DNA of 64,000 nucleotides, taken from the NCBI RefSeq assembly GCF_000179615.1, contig NZ_AEDD01000008.1:231094-295093 (forward strand), written 5' to 3'. This document shows, in pieces, positions 1 to 8,934 of the stretch. This DNA comes from Paenibacillus curdlanolyticus YK9. GTDB lineage: Bacteria; Bacillota; Bacilli; Paenibacillales; Paenibacillaceae. The notes beneath the pieces are model-generated. The model saw nothing but the letters and a program-made list of their open reading frames with translations, was not told where the DNA came from and ran no database searches. Made by a program: the position numbers and the translations under genes. Position 1 is the stretch's first letter, and every line of letters begins with the position of its first letter.

Positions 1-1010
1 TGCACGAGTGCACGGCCGTCTGGAAAAACGACCAGGGAAAGTTCGCTTTGCGCTAATTGAATCCGCAGCAGGAAACGGTTGACGGTAATATGACCTGCTG
101 GCGCAAGGCGATTTGCCAACGTTTCGAGCGAAATTTGCATAGGCTTGTCGGGCGTGATTTGGATTGTATTGCGACCGCATAAAGCAGCAGCCGCTGGGGC
201 ATGGACGTTGTGATCGCCAATCCATTCGTACTCGCGGCGCGCGCACACAGGGCAGTCAGCGCGACGGGACTGATCCATCCGGACCTGCAGCCAGCGATTG
301 TTCCATACATCAGCTTGGAGAAGCGCGGGGTTCATTGCTTGGCGATTGCCGGATAGCCACTTTAAGGCTTCGGCAGCTTGGAGAGACCCTATGATATCGA
401 TAATCGGCGAGATTACGCCTGCCGTTTCGCATGTATCGGTTGTACCGCCAGCAGGGGGCGAAGGGAAGAGGCAGCGGAAGCAGGGCGTTTCCCCCGGCAG
501 AATCGTCATCGTCATGCCTGAGCCGCCGACAGCCCCTCCATAGATCCAAGGAATATCGTATTTCACGCTAATTTCATTCAATAAATATCGTGTTGAAAAA
601 TTGTCCGTGCCATCAATGATGAGATCGGTACTCGTCAGCAGCTCTTCTGCATGATGGGGAACTAGATCCGTAACGATCGGTTCAATAACAGGCAAGGAGT
701 TCGCCGCATGAAGCCGAATGGCTGCAGCTTCTGCTTTGGGCAGCATTTGCGCAGCGTCCTCTTCCATATAGAGCACTTGCCGCTGCAAATTGCTCCATTC
801 GACAATATCGCGGTCAATGATACGAAGGCGTCCTATGCCAGCCCGAACGAGATGCTGGGCGATGATGCTGCCTAAGGCGCCCATACCGACAATGACAGCG
901 GAGCGGGCGCTGATGGCTTGTTGCCCTTGGCTGCCGATCGGAGCGAACCGGATCTGGCGTGCATAACGCATGGAGGGGGAATGTGGCTCCGAAGAGGGAT
1001 TTTCAGTCAT
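1..1010 (-). CDS. moeB: MoeB/ThiF/HesA-family adenylyltransferase (3' end outside window)
   Basis: This reading frame starts at the ATG ending at 1010, with a GGAAAGGAG-type ribosome site upstream, and stays open to the window edge, so about 336 residues are visible and the C-terminus is missing. It shows the nucleotide-binding GMGALGS motif, the IDRDIVEWSNLQRQ segment, the LIIDGTDNFSTRYLLN segment, a CFRC and a CPVC pair that should bind structural zinc, and the TCETAGV catalytic-cysteine region. The family adenylates the C-terminal glycine of MoaD or ThiS. It lies 53 bp downstream of a MoaD-MoaE fusion on the same strand, which favours a role as MoaD activator over thiamine synthesis. ThiF function cannot be excluded from sequence alone. 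Confidence 0.88.
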   Translation of the reverse strand, partial: MTENPSSEPHSPSMRYARQIRFAPIGSQGQQAISARSAVIVGMGALGSIIAQHLVRAGIGRLRIIDRDIVEWSNLQRQVLYMEEDAAQMLPKAEAAAIRLHAANSLPVIEPIVTDLVPHHAEELLTSTDLIIDGTDNFSTRYLLNEISVKYDIPWIYGGAVGGSGMTMTILPGETPCFRCLFPSPPAGGTTDTCETAGVISPIIDIIGSLQAAEALKWLSGNRQAMNPALLQADVWNNRWLQVRMDQSRRADCPVCARREYEWIGDHNVHAPAAAALCGRNTIQITPDKPMQISLETLANRLAPAGHITVNRFLLRIQLAQSELSLVVFPDGRALV

Positions 1011-1063
1011 AGGTGAGTACTCCTTTCCATACGCTCAGTTCTATCAAAAGCAATGCGATCTAT

Positions 1064-1765
1064 CTATAAGGAAGCGGTTGGATTCCAAGGACCCAATTGA
1101 TGTCCTTTCCACTCTGAACCGTCTTCCCAAATTTCTTTTTTCCAAATCGGAACGATTTGCTTCAAACGCTCAATGGCGTATCGGCTAGCTTCATAGCAGG
1201 CATCGCGGTGCGGGGCGGAGACGGCAATGACGACGCTAATCTCGGCGATCTCAACAACGCCTGTACGGTGGGCAATTGCACATAACGTTCCAGGCCAACG
1301 CGCTTCAATTTCTTCGCCGATTTGTTCCATCGTTCGAAGGGCCATTGGCGCATAGCAGTCGTATTCAAGTCGAACCGTACGTTGTCCCTGCGTCCATTCG
1401 CGCGTCGTACCGACGAACGACAGGGTTGCCCCGTTATTAGGGGTAATGACTAAACGGGTAATCTCTTCTACAGCAATCGTTTGATCGGTAAGCTGATAAC
1501 GCGAAGGCGTCTCGCCACCCGATACGGGCGGTAGCAAAGCCAACTCGTCCGCAGCATGCAGCTGCGAGTCGTCGGTCGCATAAGCCTGATTGCAGGCAAC
1601 GAAGCATAACTGGATGAGATCCGCGTGGTCGGCAAATTGTTGTCCGAGTATTGTTTTCAATTGTTTCACAGACATTGTGTCTTGCTCTAGTGTAAGCTCT
1701 ATTGTAAAGGTGCCTAACCTTTCTGGAAGGCCGGCAAATAATTGGATGGACCATTGTTTAGTCAT
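1064..1765 (-). CDS. MoaD-MoaE fusion: molybdopterin synthase small and large subunits in one chain
   Basis: The 233-residue protein joins two parts. Residues 1-84 are MoaD-like (ubiquitin fold) and end in the LALLPPVSGG segment. Residues from about 88 onward are MoaE-like and carry FVGTTREWTQG, APMALRTMEQIGEEI, HRTGVVEI and the catalytic PIWKKE lysines. Together the two subunits convert cyclic pyranopterin monophosphate into molybdopterin. Free MoaD needs its C-terminal Gly-Gly to be exposed for thiocarboxylation, but here Gly83-Gly84 is internal and followed by ETPSRY, so the chain is probably cleaved after it. The adenylyltransferase gene follows on the same strand, and moaA is divergent. 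The ATG start at 1765 has a GAGAGG ribosome site about 11 bases upstream. Confidence 0.88.
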   Translation of the reverse strand: MTKQWSIQLFAGLPERLGTFTIELTLEQDTMSVKQLKTILGQQFADHADLIQLCFVACNQAYATDDSQLHAADELALLPPVSGGETPSRYQLTDQTIAVEEITRLVITPNNGATLSFVGTTREWTQGQRTVRLEYDCYAPMALRTMEQIGEEIEARWPGTLCAIAHRTGVVEIAEISVVIAVSAPHRDACYEASRYAIERLKQIVPIWKKEIWEDGSEWKGHQLGPWNPTASL

Positions 1766-1887
1766 GGAAGAAAACCTCTCATACCTATGGAATAATCGTG
1801 GTTATAGCATATCACAATCCACCGAAAAATGTTATGCTATTGCATATAGATTGATTACGATTCGACGAGAACTGGAGGTTAGCGGAG

Positions 1888-2889
1888 ATGCGTACATTAA
1901 CAGACCGGTTCGGACGGGTGCATAACTACTTGCGCATATCCGTTACCGACCGATGCAATTTGCGATGCGTATATTGCATGCCAGAGGAAGGTGTCCAATT
2001 CACGGATACCTCTAACCTGCTGAGCTATGATCATATTGTAGAGCTTGTGCAGTCTGCTGCAAGCTTGGGCGTTACAAAACTGCGCATTACGGGCGGAGAA
2101 CCGCTCGTTAGACCGGGACTCGACGGCCTTATTAGCAGGCTTTCGCGTATCCCGGGCATATCGGACATCGCTTTGACGACGAACGGCCTGCTGTTGGCCC
2201 AGCAAGCGGAAGCGCTGCGGGCTGCGGGCTTAAATCGAGTCAATATTAGCTTGGACACGCTGGATTCGACGCGATTTAAATTCATCGCCCGCCGCGGTGA
2301 GCTCCGCCGTGTCATGGAAGGAATCGAAGCAGCGGGACGTGTCGGCTTTGACCCGATTAAGCTGAATTGCGTGTTGCTGCGCGGCGTGAACGAGGATGAG
2401 ATCGGAGCCTTCCTGCGAATGGCGTACGAGCAGCCGCTTCATATTCGGTTTATTGAATATATGCCGATTGGGCATGCGGACGAAAATTGGAAAAAGCAGT
2501 ACTTGCCTTTATCGCGCGTTTTGGAAATTGCGGATGAGCAGTCGTTCAGTTATCAGGTTCGCAGCGATGTATTAGGGAATGGCCCTTCGGAAGATTATGA
2601 GATTATCGGCGGCAAAGGCTCATTCGGCCTTATTCACCCTGTGAGCGACGAGTTTTGCAAAAGGTGCAATCGGCTCCGTCTAACGGCGGATGGTTATCTA
2701 AAGCCGTGTTTATACTGGGTGGATGAGTTGAACGTCCGTCCGGCACTCGGAAGCGCCGAAGCGTTGGAGGCTTTGTTCCGCAAAGCGATGGATATTAAGC
2801 CTGAGAATCACGAGATGGGAGCGAAGCTGTTCGATACTGCCCAATCCCATATGCCGACCGACCGAAGAATGTCGCAAATCGGCGGCTAG
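1888..2889 (+). CDS. moaA: GTP 3',8-cyclase MoaA (radical SAM)
   Basis: The 333-residue protein has the radical SAM CxxxCxxC cluster at Cys23, Cys27 and Cys30 (DRCNLRCVYC), the ITGGEPLVR motif, a second iron-sulfur site in the CKRCNRLRLTADGYLKPC region, and the C-terminal Gly-Gly tail (SQIGG) needed for activity in this family. MoaA turns GTP into the 3',8-cyclo intermediate, the first step of molybdenum cofactor synthesis. Length and motif order are normal. The start follows a TGGAGG ribosome site. It is divergent from the MoaD-MoaE fusion gene across 122 bp, and the next gene follows within 35 bp, suggesting co-transcription. Confidence 0.96.
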   Translation: MRTLTDRFGRVHNYLRISVTDRCNLRCVYCMPEEGVQFTDTSNLLSYDHIVELVQSAASLGVTKLRITGGEPLVRPGLDGLISRLSRIPGISDIALTTNGLLLAQQAEALRAAGLNRVNISLDTLDSTRFKFIARRGELRRVMEGIEAAGRVGFDPIKLNCVLLRGVNEDEIGAFLRMAYEQPLHIRFIEYMPIGHADENWKKQYLPLSRVLEIADEQSFSYQVRSDVLGNGPSEDYEIIGGKGSFGLIHPVSDEFCKRCNRLRLTADGYLKPCLYWVDELNVRPALGSAEALEALFRKAMDIKPENHEMGAKLFDTAQSHMPTDRRMSQIGG

Positions 2890-2922
2890 ATGATGCATCC
2901 TACAATGGAAGGGAGCACTGGA

Positions 2923-3429
2923 ATGTCGTACAATGAAGGAAGAGAAACTCGCATCCAGATTGAACATGATGAGTTTGGCATCGAAAGCTGGACAGCTGAA
3001 GCAATGGCAGAGCTGGCGGGAGAATCGTTCCCGATTGGTGAGCGTGTGCCTGAAACAGTGGGGAATGCGTTTGATTGGGCAATCTGGTATGAAGAATGGC
3101 TCCACTTGCTGGCGCATACGAGCCATTGCAAGCTATCTCCTCCTAAGCAGCTTAAGCTTTATGCTGCGGATCAATTCGAGGCAGTGATCCCGTGGGAGCA
3201 ACTGCAAGACGCGGCCGTGCTGTTCGCGGAGCCGGACGGCTCGCCGCTTGCCAAGGGCGGACCGATTCGCTTATTCGTACCGAATGGATCAAGCAAATGC
3301 TTGAATGTGAAAAGTATCGTTCGAATTGTCGTGTCAACGCAGGAAGAAGGATCGGATGAAGCGACATACGGATTTAAGCAGCAATTTTCGCTCGAAGATA
3401 TGACCATTAAGAAACGATCGACGACTTAA
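2923..3429 (+). CDS. Small molybdopterin-oxidoreductase-like protein
   Basis: I place the start at 2923 because GGAAGGGA lies eight bases upstream; in-frame ATGs at 2890 and 2893 lack a ribosome site. The 168-residue product has a stretch resembling the sulfite-oxidase-type molybdopterin-binding fold: aspects of WYEEWLHLL, then a body ending in DGSPLAKGGPIRLFVPN and LNVKSIVRI, the latter typical of the GGPxRLxVP...vKxVxxI pattern of that fold. It is short, and I cannot identify the catalytic cysteine with certainty. Its place directly after moaA supports a molybdenum-cofactor link. The family call is from pattern memory; it may be a degenerate or accessory member rather than an enzyme. Confidence 0.6.
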   Translation: MSYNEGRETRIQIEHDEFGIESWTAEAMAELAGESFPIGERVPETVGNAFDWAIWYEEWLHLLAHTSHCKLSPPKQLKLYAADQFEAVIPWEQLQDAAVLFAEPDGSPLAKGGPIRLFVPNGSSKCLNVKSIVRIVVSTQEEGSDEATYGFKQQFSLEDMTIKKRSTT

Positions 3430-3463
3430 GCGATAGAGCGGTTCGATCAGCAAGGGGGCTAGC

Positions 3464-4924
3464 ATGCACGAGACGCGCGAATGGCCGATTGAAGCGGTGC
3501 TGCTGCACAGCAACGACATCCACAGCCGTCTGGAGAACGCCGCGCGAATGGCTACGTTCATCGCAGAGGAACGGAGAGCGCTCGGCAGCGATCGCGTACT
3601 TGTAGTCGATATTGGCGATCATATGGATCGGATGCGCGCGGAGACGGAAGGCAGCGATGGAATGGTGAACGTCGAGCTGCTTCAAGCAGCCGGCTATGAG
3701 GCGATAACCCTTGGCAACAATGAAGGACTTACGTATGAATCGGATGCGTTGGAAGCAGCGTACGAGGGCGGAACGAGCTTTGCCGTTGTCGTCGCCAATA
3801 TGTATCGAGCGATCGATCACGAACGGCCAGCATGGATGACGCCGTCGCTAATTGTGCGCAAAGGGCAATTGCGAATCGGAATAATTGGCGTTACGGCGCA
3901 ATTTACTGATTTTTATACGTTATTGGGCTGGGATGTGGCGGAGCCGCTTCAAGCAACCGCAGAGCAAGTGGCCCAGCTGAGACAGCAGGTTGACATCGTA
4001 GTCGTAATGTCTCATCTCGGATTGCCTTTCGACCGTCTGATGGCCGAGCAGGTAGCGGGGGTTGATCTGATCTTAGGCGGACACACCCATCATCTGCTGG
4101 AGGAGCCGCTTGTCATCGGACAAACGACGATATGCGCAGCGGGGAAATTCGGCGAATATATGGGACGGATTGAAATCGGCAGGGATCCGTTAACCGGCGC
4201 TCCCAGATTCCGTGCGGCTTGTGTTCCGATGGCAGCATACGTAGAGCATGAGTCGGCTGTGGACATTTTGAATCGTTATCAGCAATCTGCAAAGCGCAAG
4301 CTGGACCAGGTCATCGTGCAGCTGGACACGGCATTGCCGGTACGAAACGATCAAGAATCGCCGCTCCCTAATTTGTTGGCAGCGGGCATTCGCCGTTGGA
4401 CCGGTACCGAGATTGGCATCGTGAATGCAGGTCAATTGCTAGCAGGGCTAGCCATTGGCGATGTAACAGCAGGAGAGCTGCATGCGATCTGCCCGTCGCC
4501 AATTAATCCGTGCCGAATGCGATTGCTCGGCGTACATATTAAAACAGCCCTAGAGCAATCGCTGACACGCGAGTTTATTGAGAAGGCGATTCGCGGCTTT
4601 GGTTTTCGGGGCGTCGCTCTTGGTACGCTGGCCGTGGACGGATTGACGATCGACGTGGAGCCGTCCGAACAGGGAGAATGGTCCATCATTGCAGTTCATG
4701 TCGGCGACGAGCCGCTGGTCGAGGAACGCGAATATGAGGTTGGCACGATTGATATGTTTACGTTTGGCGTAGGCTATGAATCGTTGAAGCTGGGCAAGGG
4801 AATCCAGTATTTTTTGCCGGAATTCATACGGGATGTGCTCGCTAGAGAGCTGCAAAGCAATGAAGCGATTCAATCAGCGGCTGCGCTGCGATGGCGCCAG
4901 AGAAAAGGGAGAGCTGCAACTTAA
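3464..4924 (+). CDS. yunD: YunD-like metallophosphoesterase / 5'-nucleotidase-family protein
   Basis: The 486-residue protein has the two-domain 5'-nucleotidase layout. The N-terminal calcineurin-like part shows the metal-binding motifs NDIHSR, DIGDHMD, LGNNE, SHLG and GGHTHH. The C-terminal part (about residues 280-470) contains NLLAAGIRRW, GIVNAGQLLAG and the substrate-pocket-like FTFGVGYESLK. There is no signal peptide, so it should act in the cytoplasm, unlike secreted UDP-sugar hydrolases. This agrees with the Bacillus YunD subgroup, in which GNNE replaces the more common GNHD. The ATG at 3464 follows AAGGGGG. It lies 34 bp after the preceding gene and may share its transcript. The physiological substrate cannot be told from sequence. 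Confidence 0.82.
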   Translation: MHETREWPIEAVLLHSNDIHSRLENAARMATFIAEERRALGSDRVLVVDIGDHMDRMRAETEGSDGMVNVELLQAAGYEAITLGNNEGLTYESDALEAAYEGGTSFAVVVANMYRAIDHERPAWMTPSLIVRKGQLRIGIIGVTAQFTDFYTLLGWDVAEPLQATAEQVAQLRQQVDIVVVMSHLGLPFDRLMAEQVAGVDLILGGHTHHLLEEPLVIGQTTICAAGKFGEYMGRIEIGRDPLTGAPRFRAACVPMAAYVEHESAVDILNRYQQSAKRKLDQVIVQLDTALPVRNDQESPLPNLLAAGIRRWTGTEIGIVNAGQLLAGLAIGDVTAGELHAICPSPINPCRMRLLGVHIKTALEQSLTREFIEKAIRGFGFRGVALGTLAVDGLTIDVEPSEQGEWSIIAVHVGDEPLVEEREYEVGTIDMFTFGVGYESLKLGKGIQYFLPEFIRDVLARELQSNEAIQSAAALRWRQRKGRAAT

Positions 4925-5079
4925 AGCATGGTCGGGTAATTTTGGCGGATTATGTCGGAAAATCCCGAAAATAAGGTTGCTCTTTTTCTTAGAATCCCTT
5001 ACATTAACATTACGAACGAATATGACGATGTAATAGGTATAGATTCTCGCTCGCCGGATGCGTGTACGTAAGGTCCGGA

Positions 5080-6240
5080 ATGAATAAAGAGAGTACAACA
5101 GTTGCGGGGCGGGATAACGGAATGCGCTTAATGCCCATATCAAAGTGTCGGCCTGGCATGAGGCTGGCGAGAAAAATATATTCAGAAGAAGGACTTGTTC
5201 TTCTCGCCGAAAATATCGAGTTAACTGCCCGAATGATTAAGCGTTTGATGAACGCAGGCATTCCATACGTATACATTCAAGATGCCCGGGTTGAGGATGC
5301 TGTGCTGCCACAAATTATTCGGGATGAGACGATGCGGGAAGCTTTGAAAGAAATTCGGAGTTCTTTCCGCATGATGATGGATCGGCCGGATGGACGCAAG
5401 GGCGTTACCTATCCTTACATTTCGAAGTCTTATCAGAATGTAATGTCGATGGTCATTGAGGATTTGACTGCGCATAAGGATGCCATGATTATGCTGATGA
5501 ATATGGGCGTAGTAGATCAATACCTGTATCAGCACTCGTTGAATGTTTGTGTCTACACGACGATGTTAGGCATAGCAGAAGGCTATTCGAGGGACGAATT
5601 GACGATTCTTGGAATGGGCGCAGCCTTGCATGATATCGGCAAGACGCGGATTCCGGAAAGTATCCTGAAGAAAGAGGGTAAGCTGACGTCTGAAGAATTT
5701 GAATTGATGAAGAAGCATACCGAAATTGGATACAGAATGCTGAAAGATGAGCCCAATATTTCTTTAATTACGGCCCACTGCGCGTTTCAGCATCATGAGC
5801 GTTTGGACGGCAGCGGGTATCCGAGAGGAATCAAGGGAGACGATATTCACGACTACGCGAAGTGGATCGGGCTCGTGGATTCCTACGATGCGATGACGAC
5901 AAACCGCGTGTACCGTCCGCCGATGCTTCCGCATCAAGCGATTGAGCTGCTTTATGCCGGTACAGGAACGCTATACGAACAACGTATGGTGGAGCAATTC
6001 CGCGATAAGGTAGCGATTTATCCGATTGGACTTACGGTCCGGTTGAATAGCGGGGAGACGGGCATCGTCGTTGATATTAATTCAGCTTGTCCGCATCGAC
6101 CGATTGTTCGAGTGATTGAGGATGCAGACGGGGAGCCTGTTCAGGCTCCATATGAGGTTGATTTGTCTAAACGTTTGACGGCGATGATCGTTAGCGTCAA
6201 TGATGAGCCGACTGAAGTGCCGAGCGCATCCGGTTTATGA
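5080..6240 (+). CDS. HD-GYP domain protein, probable cyclic-di-GMP phosphodiesterase
   Basis: The central and C-terminal part carries the HD-GYP signature: QHSLNV, ALHDIGK, a long helix with KKHTEIGYRML, and HHERLDGSGYPRG. These bind the metal pair that hydrolyses cyclic-di-GMP in this family. The N-terminal 90 residues (MRLMPISKCRPGMRLARKIY onward) are the usual leading domain of Paenibacillus/Bacillus HD-GYP proteins; no transmembrane segment is visible. The start is uncertain: a GTG at 5062, the ATG at 5080 (TAAGG six bases upstream) and an ATG at 5122 are in frame; I chose 5080. A terminator follows at once, so it is probably monocistronic. Confidence 0.88.
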   Translation: MNKESTTVAGRDNGMRLMPISKCRPGMRLARKIYSEEGLVLLAENIELTARMIKRLMNAGIPYVYIQDARVEDAVLPQIIRDETMREALKEIRSSFRMMMDRPDGRKGVTYPYISKSYQNVMSMVIEDLTAHKDAMIMLMNMGVVDQYLYQHSLNVCVYTTMLGIAEGYSRDELTILGMGAALHDIGKTRIPESILKKEGKLTSEEFELMKKHTEIGYRMLKDEPNISLITAHCAFQHHERLDGSGYPRGIKGDDIHDYAKWIGLVDSYDAMTTNRVYRPPMLPHQAIELLYAGTGTLYEQRMVEQFRDKVAIYPIGLTVRLNSGETGIVVDINSACPHRPIVRVIEDADGEPVQAPYEVDLSKRLTAMIVSVNDEPTEVPSASGL

Positions 6241-6250
6241 TTAAATTCTA

Positions 6251-6280
6251 ATCCCGCCGACTCATGGGCGGGATTTATTT
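6251..6280 (+). terminator. Rho-independent terminator after the HD-GYP gene
   Basis: An eight-base-pair perfect stem (ATCCCGCC with GGCGGGAT) and an eight-base loop are followed by TTATTT. It sits 11 bp after the stop codon. Confidence 0.75.
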
Positions 6281-6352
6281 GCGTCCAGCGCGGGCGGATA
6301 TTACAATGAAAGATAAAGCTTACATCCAACTGAGTGAAAATAGGTGCTGAAG

Positions 6353-7495
6353 ATGAATCATATACTAGCGATAAATGAACAACTGCCCATACGCCCGGAA
6401 TTATCTCCTGCGTATGATCCATGGGATCCGATCGTATCGTTGCAGCGGTATGGCCGGCATACGCTTACGAGCGTCGAGATGACGGTTTCGAATTTGTGCA
6501 ATATGCGATGCGAGCATTGCGCCGTTGGCGATACGCTCGTTTTAGCAGAGCCGGCCAAAATACCGCTGGATCAAATGCTTCGCCGACTAGATGAAGTGGA
6601 GCATTTGGAGACAATAAGCATAACAGGGGGAGAGCCGTCCTTCTCCGAGAGCACGGTGCGCAATTATATGGTGCCGCTGCTGCGTTACGCGAGAAGCAGA
6701 GGGATCCGTTCCCAAATCAACTCCAACGTAACGCTTGATTACAAACGATATGAGCAAATGGCGCCGTATCTGGATGTGATGCATATCTCATTTAACTACA
6801 CGACGGCAGATGACTTCCATCAGGTGGGGTTTGCACGTTCCGGCCATTCTGTTTCGAGAGATACAGCCGTCCGCTTGTATGAGCGAATGATGGATAATGC
6901 ACGTCGGCTTAGCGAAGCGGGCGTTCTTGTTTCGGCGGAATCGATGATTAACTATCGGACGCATCATAAAATTGCTGAAATTCATCAGCTTATTATCGAA
7001 ATGGGCTGCCAGCGGCATGAGGTGCATCCTATGTATCCGAGCTCATTCGCAGCCAATTTGCCGATGCTGTCGCGTGAAGAAATGCGCGCGGCAATCGAGC
7101 GTTTGCTGGATGCGCGCGATAAGTCGGTCTGGATGCTGTTCGGAACGCTTCCGTTCTTCCGCTGCAGCAGCAATCCGGAAGAGCGCGCGCTGCTCGCGCG
7201 ACTGGCGGCCGAGCCGAATGTAACCGTCCGCAATGATCCCGACGGGCGGAATCGCCTTAACGTGAACATGTTTACCGGAGATGTATTCGTAACGGATTTT
7301 TCAGACGTTCCGGCATTCGGCAACGTAAAGAATGATCGGTTGGATGATGTGTTCGACCGTTGGCTGGATGGGTCGCTCGCACGCTCGATTGATTGCCATT
7401 GTCCAGCAGCGGGCTGTTGTGGGCCTAACCTGCTTGTCAAAGATATGTATTACCGTGGAGAGAATTTCCTAAGCCGCCAAGCCATTTTGGATTAA
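6353..7495 (+). CDS. yfkAB: Radical SAM protein, YfkAB family
   Basis: The 380-residue protein matches Bacillus YfkAB along its length as I recall it: YDPWDPI near the N-terminus, the radical SAM cluster at Cys49, Cys53 and Cys56 (LCNMRCEHC), ISITGGEPSFSES, RSQINSNVTLD, CQRHEVHPMYPS, WMLFGTLPF and NDPDGRNRLNVN. The C-terminal CHCPAAGCCGPN cysteines probably hold an auxiliary cluster. Its substrate is unknown in the family. An ATG at 6353 with AGGTG six bases upstream is preferred over an in-frame GTG at 6344. It stands alone between a terminator and the CNNM gene. Confidence 0.85.
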   Translation: MNHILAINEQLPIRPELSPAYDPWDPIVSLQRYGRHTLTSVEMTVSNLCNMRCEHCAVGDTLVLAEPAKIPLDQMLRRLDEVEHLETISITGGEPSFSESTVRNYMVPLLRYARSRGIRSQINSNVTLDYKRYEQMAPYLDVMHISFNYTTADDFHQVGFARSGHSVSRDTAVRLYERMMDNARRLSEAGVLVSAESMINYRTHHKIAEIHQLIIEMGCQRHEVHPMYPSSFAANLPMLSREEMRAAIERLLDARDKSVWMLFGTLPFFRCSSNPEERALLARLAAEPNVTVRNDPDGRNRLNVNMFTGDVFVTDFSDVPAFGNVKNDRLDDVFDRWLDGSLARSIDCHCPAAGCCGPNLLVKDMYYRGENFLSRQAILD

Positions 7496-7549
7496 CGGTT
7501 AAACGCGCGGCAATAAAGGAGAAATGCCGGTCTGACACATACGGAGTTT

Positions 7550-8866
7550 TTGCCGGGATCGATCATAACGAATTTACTCATCGTGCTGCTGCTCGTTATG
7601 CTGAATGCTTTTTTCGTTGCTGCGGAATTTGCACTTGTTAAAGTGAGGCAGTCGCGTCTTACGCAGCTCTCGAACGAAGGCAATGCGAGGGCGAGATACG
7701 CTTTGAAGGTCAATTCGAAGTTGGATGCCTACCTGTCCGCGACTCAACTGGGAATCACGCTCGCTTCGCTAGGGCTCGGTTGGGTCGGTGAACCGGCGAT
7801 TTCTGAACTGATCGTAGAGCCTATCTTATACTCCTTCGGCGTAACGGATCATGTCCTTATTTCCACGCTGTCTGTCGGAATCGGCTTTGTCGTCATTACG
7901 TTTCTTCACATCGTACTGGGCGAGCTGGCACCGAAGTCGTTGGCGATCCAAAAGTCAGAGAGCGTATCGCTTTGGCTTTCTCTTCCGTTAATTACGTTTC
8001 ATCGCATCTTTCTGCCTGCGATTTGGCTGCTTAATGGCGCGGCGAATCGACTGCTGAAGCTGCTTGGCGTACAACCGGCGAGCGATCGCGAAGCGGCCCA
8101 TACGGAGGAAGAAATCAGGCTCCTGATGGACGAGAGCGCCAAGAGCGGCATCATCGATAAGGATGAGATGAAACTGTTCGATAACATTTTCGAATTTTCG
8201 GACCGTCTCGCTCGCGAGGTAATGCTGCCCCGGACGGATATGGACTGTATCTATACAGATCAGTCTTACGATGAGATTATCAAACATGTTTATGCCACGA
8301 AGCACACGCGCTATCCCGTCGGCGTCGAGGACAAAGATCAGATTATTGGCTTCGTCCACATTACGGATTTGTTAACGTCGGATTCAGATCAGGAGCAGGA
8401 TATCCGTACGTTCCTTCGCCCGATTCTTAGCGTGCCGGAGTCGATGGAAATTAGCGATGTGCTGAAGCTTATGCAGCGGAAGCATGCACAGCTGGCTATC
8501 GTCGTGGATGAATACGGCGGGACTGCTGGCATGCTGACGACCGAGTTGATCTTGGAAGAAATAGTCGGCGAAATCCATGATGAATTCGATACAGAGCTGC
8601 CGAGCGTCGTCGTGAAAGGTGAGATTACGTCAGTGGAAGGGCGTATGCTCATAGAGGAAGTGAACGATATGTTCGGCCTCGATATTACGGATGAAGACGT
8701 TGATTCCATCGGCGGCTGGTTGTTCACGAAGCTGGAAGGGCGCCCGGTTAAAGGGAAGAAGGTAGACTATGACGGGTATTGCTTCGAGGTTGCAGAATGT
8801 GAACCGCTCCGCGTGCTGAGGGTGCATATTTATAAGAAGAAGCCAGCGAACAGCAAGCCTGAATAG
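7550..8866 (+). CDS. CNNM/CorC-family (hemolysin-like) membrane protein with CBS pair
   Basis: The 438-residue protein has an N-terminal DUF21/CNNM membrane domain with about four hydrophobic segments (for example LLIVLLLVMLNAFFVAAEFA), the family motifs LGWVGEPA and HIVLGELAPKSLAIQ, two CBS domains (about residues 205-330, REVMLPRTDMDCI and VVDEYGGTAGMLTTE), and a C-terminal CorC_HlyC domain. Members are linked to Mg2+ and other ion export or homeostasis. The start is unusual: no in-frame ATG exists upstream, and the choices are TTG at 7550, close behind ACGGAG, or CTG at 7532 behind AAAGGAG. That AAAGGAG also sits before a three-codon ATG-CCG-GTC-TGA at 7524. Confidence 0.88.
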   Translation: MPGSIITNLLIVLLLVMLNAFFVAAEFALVKVRQSRLTQLSNEGNARARYALKVNSKLDAYLSATQLGITLASLGLGWVGEPAISELIVEPILYSFGVTDHVLISTLSVGIGFVVITFLHIVLGELAPKSLAIQKSESVSLWLSLPLITFHRIFLPAIWLLNGAANRLLKLLGVQPASDREAAHTEEEIRLLMDESAKSGIIDKDEMKLFDNIFEFSDRLAREVMLPRTDMDCIYTDQSYDEIIKHVYATKHTRYPVGVEDKDQIIGFVHITDLLTSDSDQEQDIRTFLRPILSVPESMEISDVLKLMQRKHAQLAIVVDEYGGTAGMLTTELILEEIVGEIHDEFDTELPSVVVKGEITSVEGRMLIEEVNDMFGLDITDEDVDSIGGWLFTKLEGRPVKGKKVDYDGYCFEVAECEPLRVLRVHIYKKKPANSKPE

Positions 8867-8897
8867 ATAGTTGGAGCATACGAATCGGCAATATAGG

Positions 8898-8934
8898 ACG
8901 TCCCCTCGCTATTGAAGCGAGCGGGACGTTTTTT
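8898..8934 (+). terminator. Terminator after the CNNM gene
   Basis: A GC-rich stem of about 13 pairs (ACGTCCCCTCGCT with AGCGAGCGGGACGT, one bulge) and the loop ATTGA are followed by six T residues. Confidence 0.85.

Noticed and set aside
1766..1887. Molybdenum cofactor riboswitch upstream of moaA
   Set aside because: The 122-bp divergent region is too short and lacks a recognisable Moco-RNA fold.
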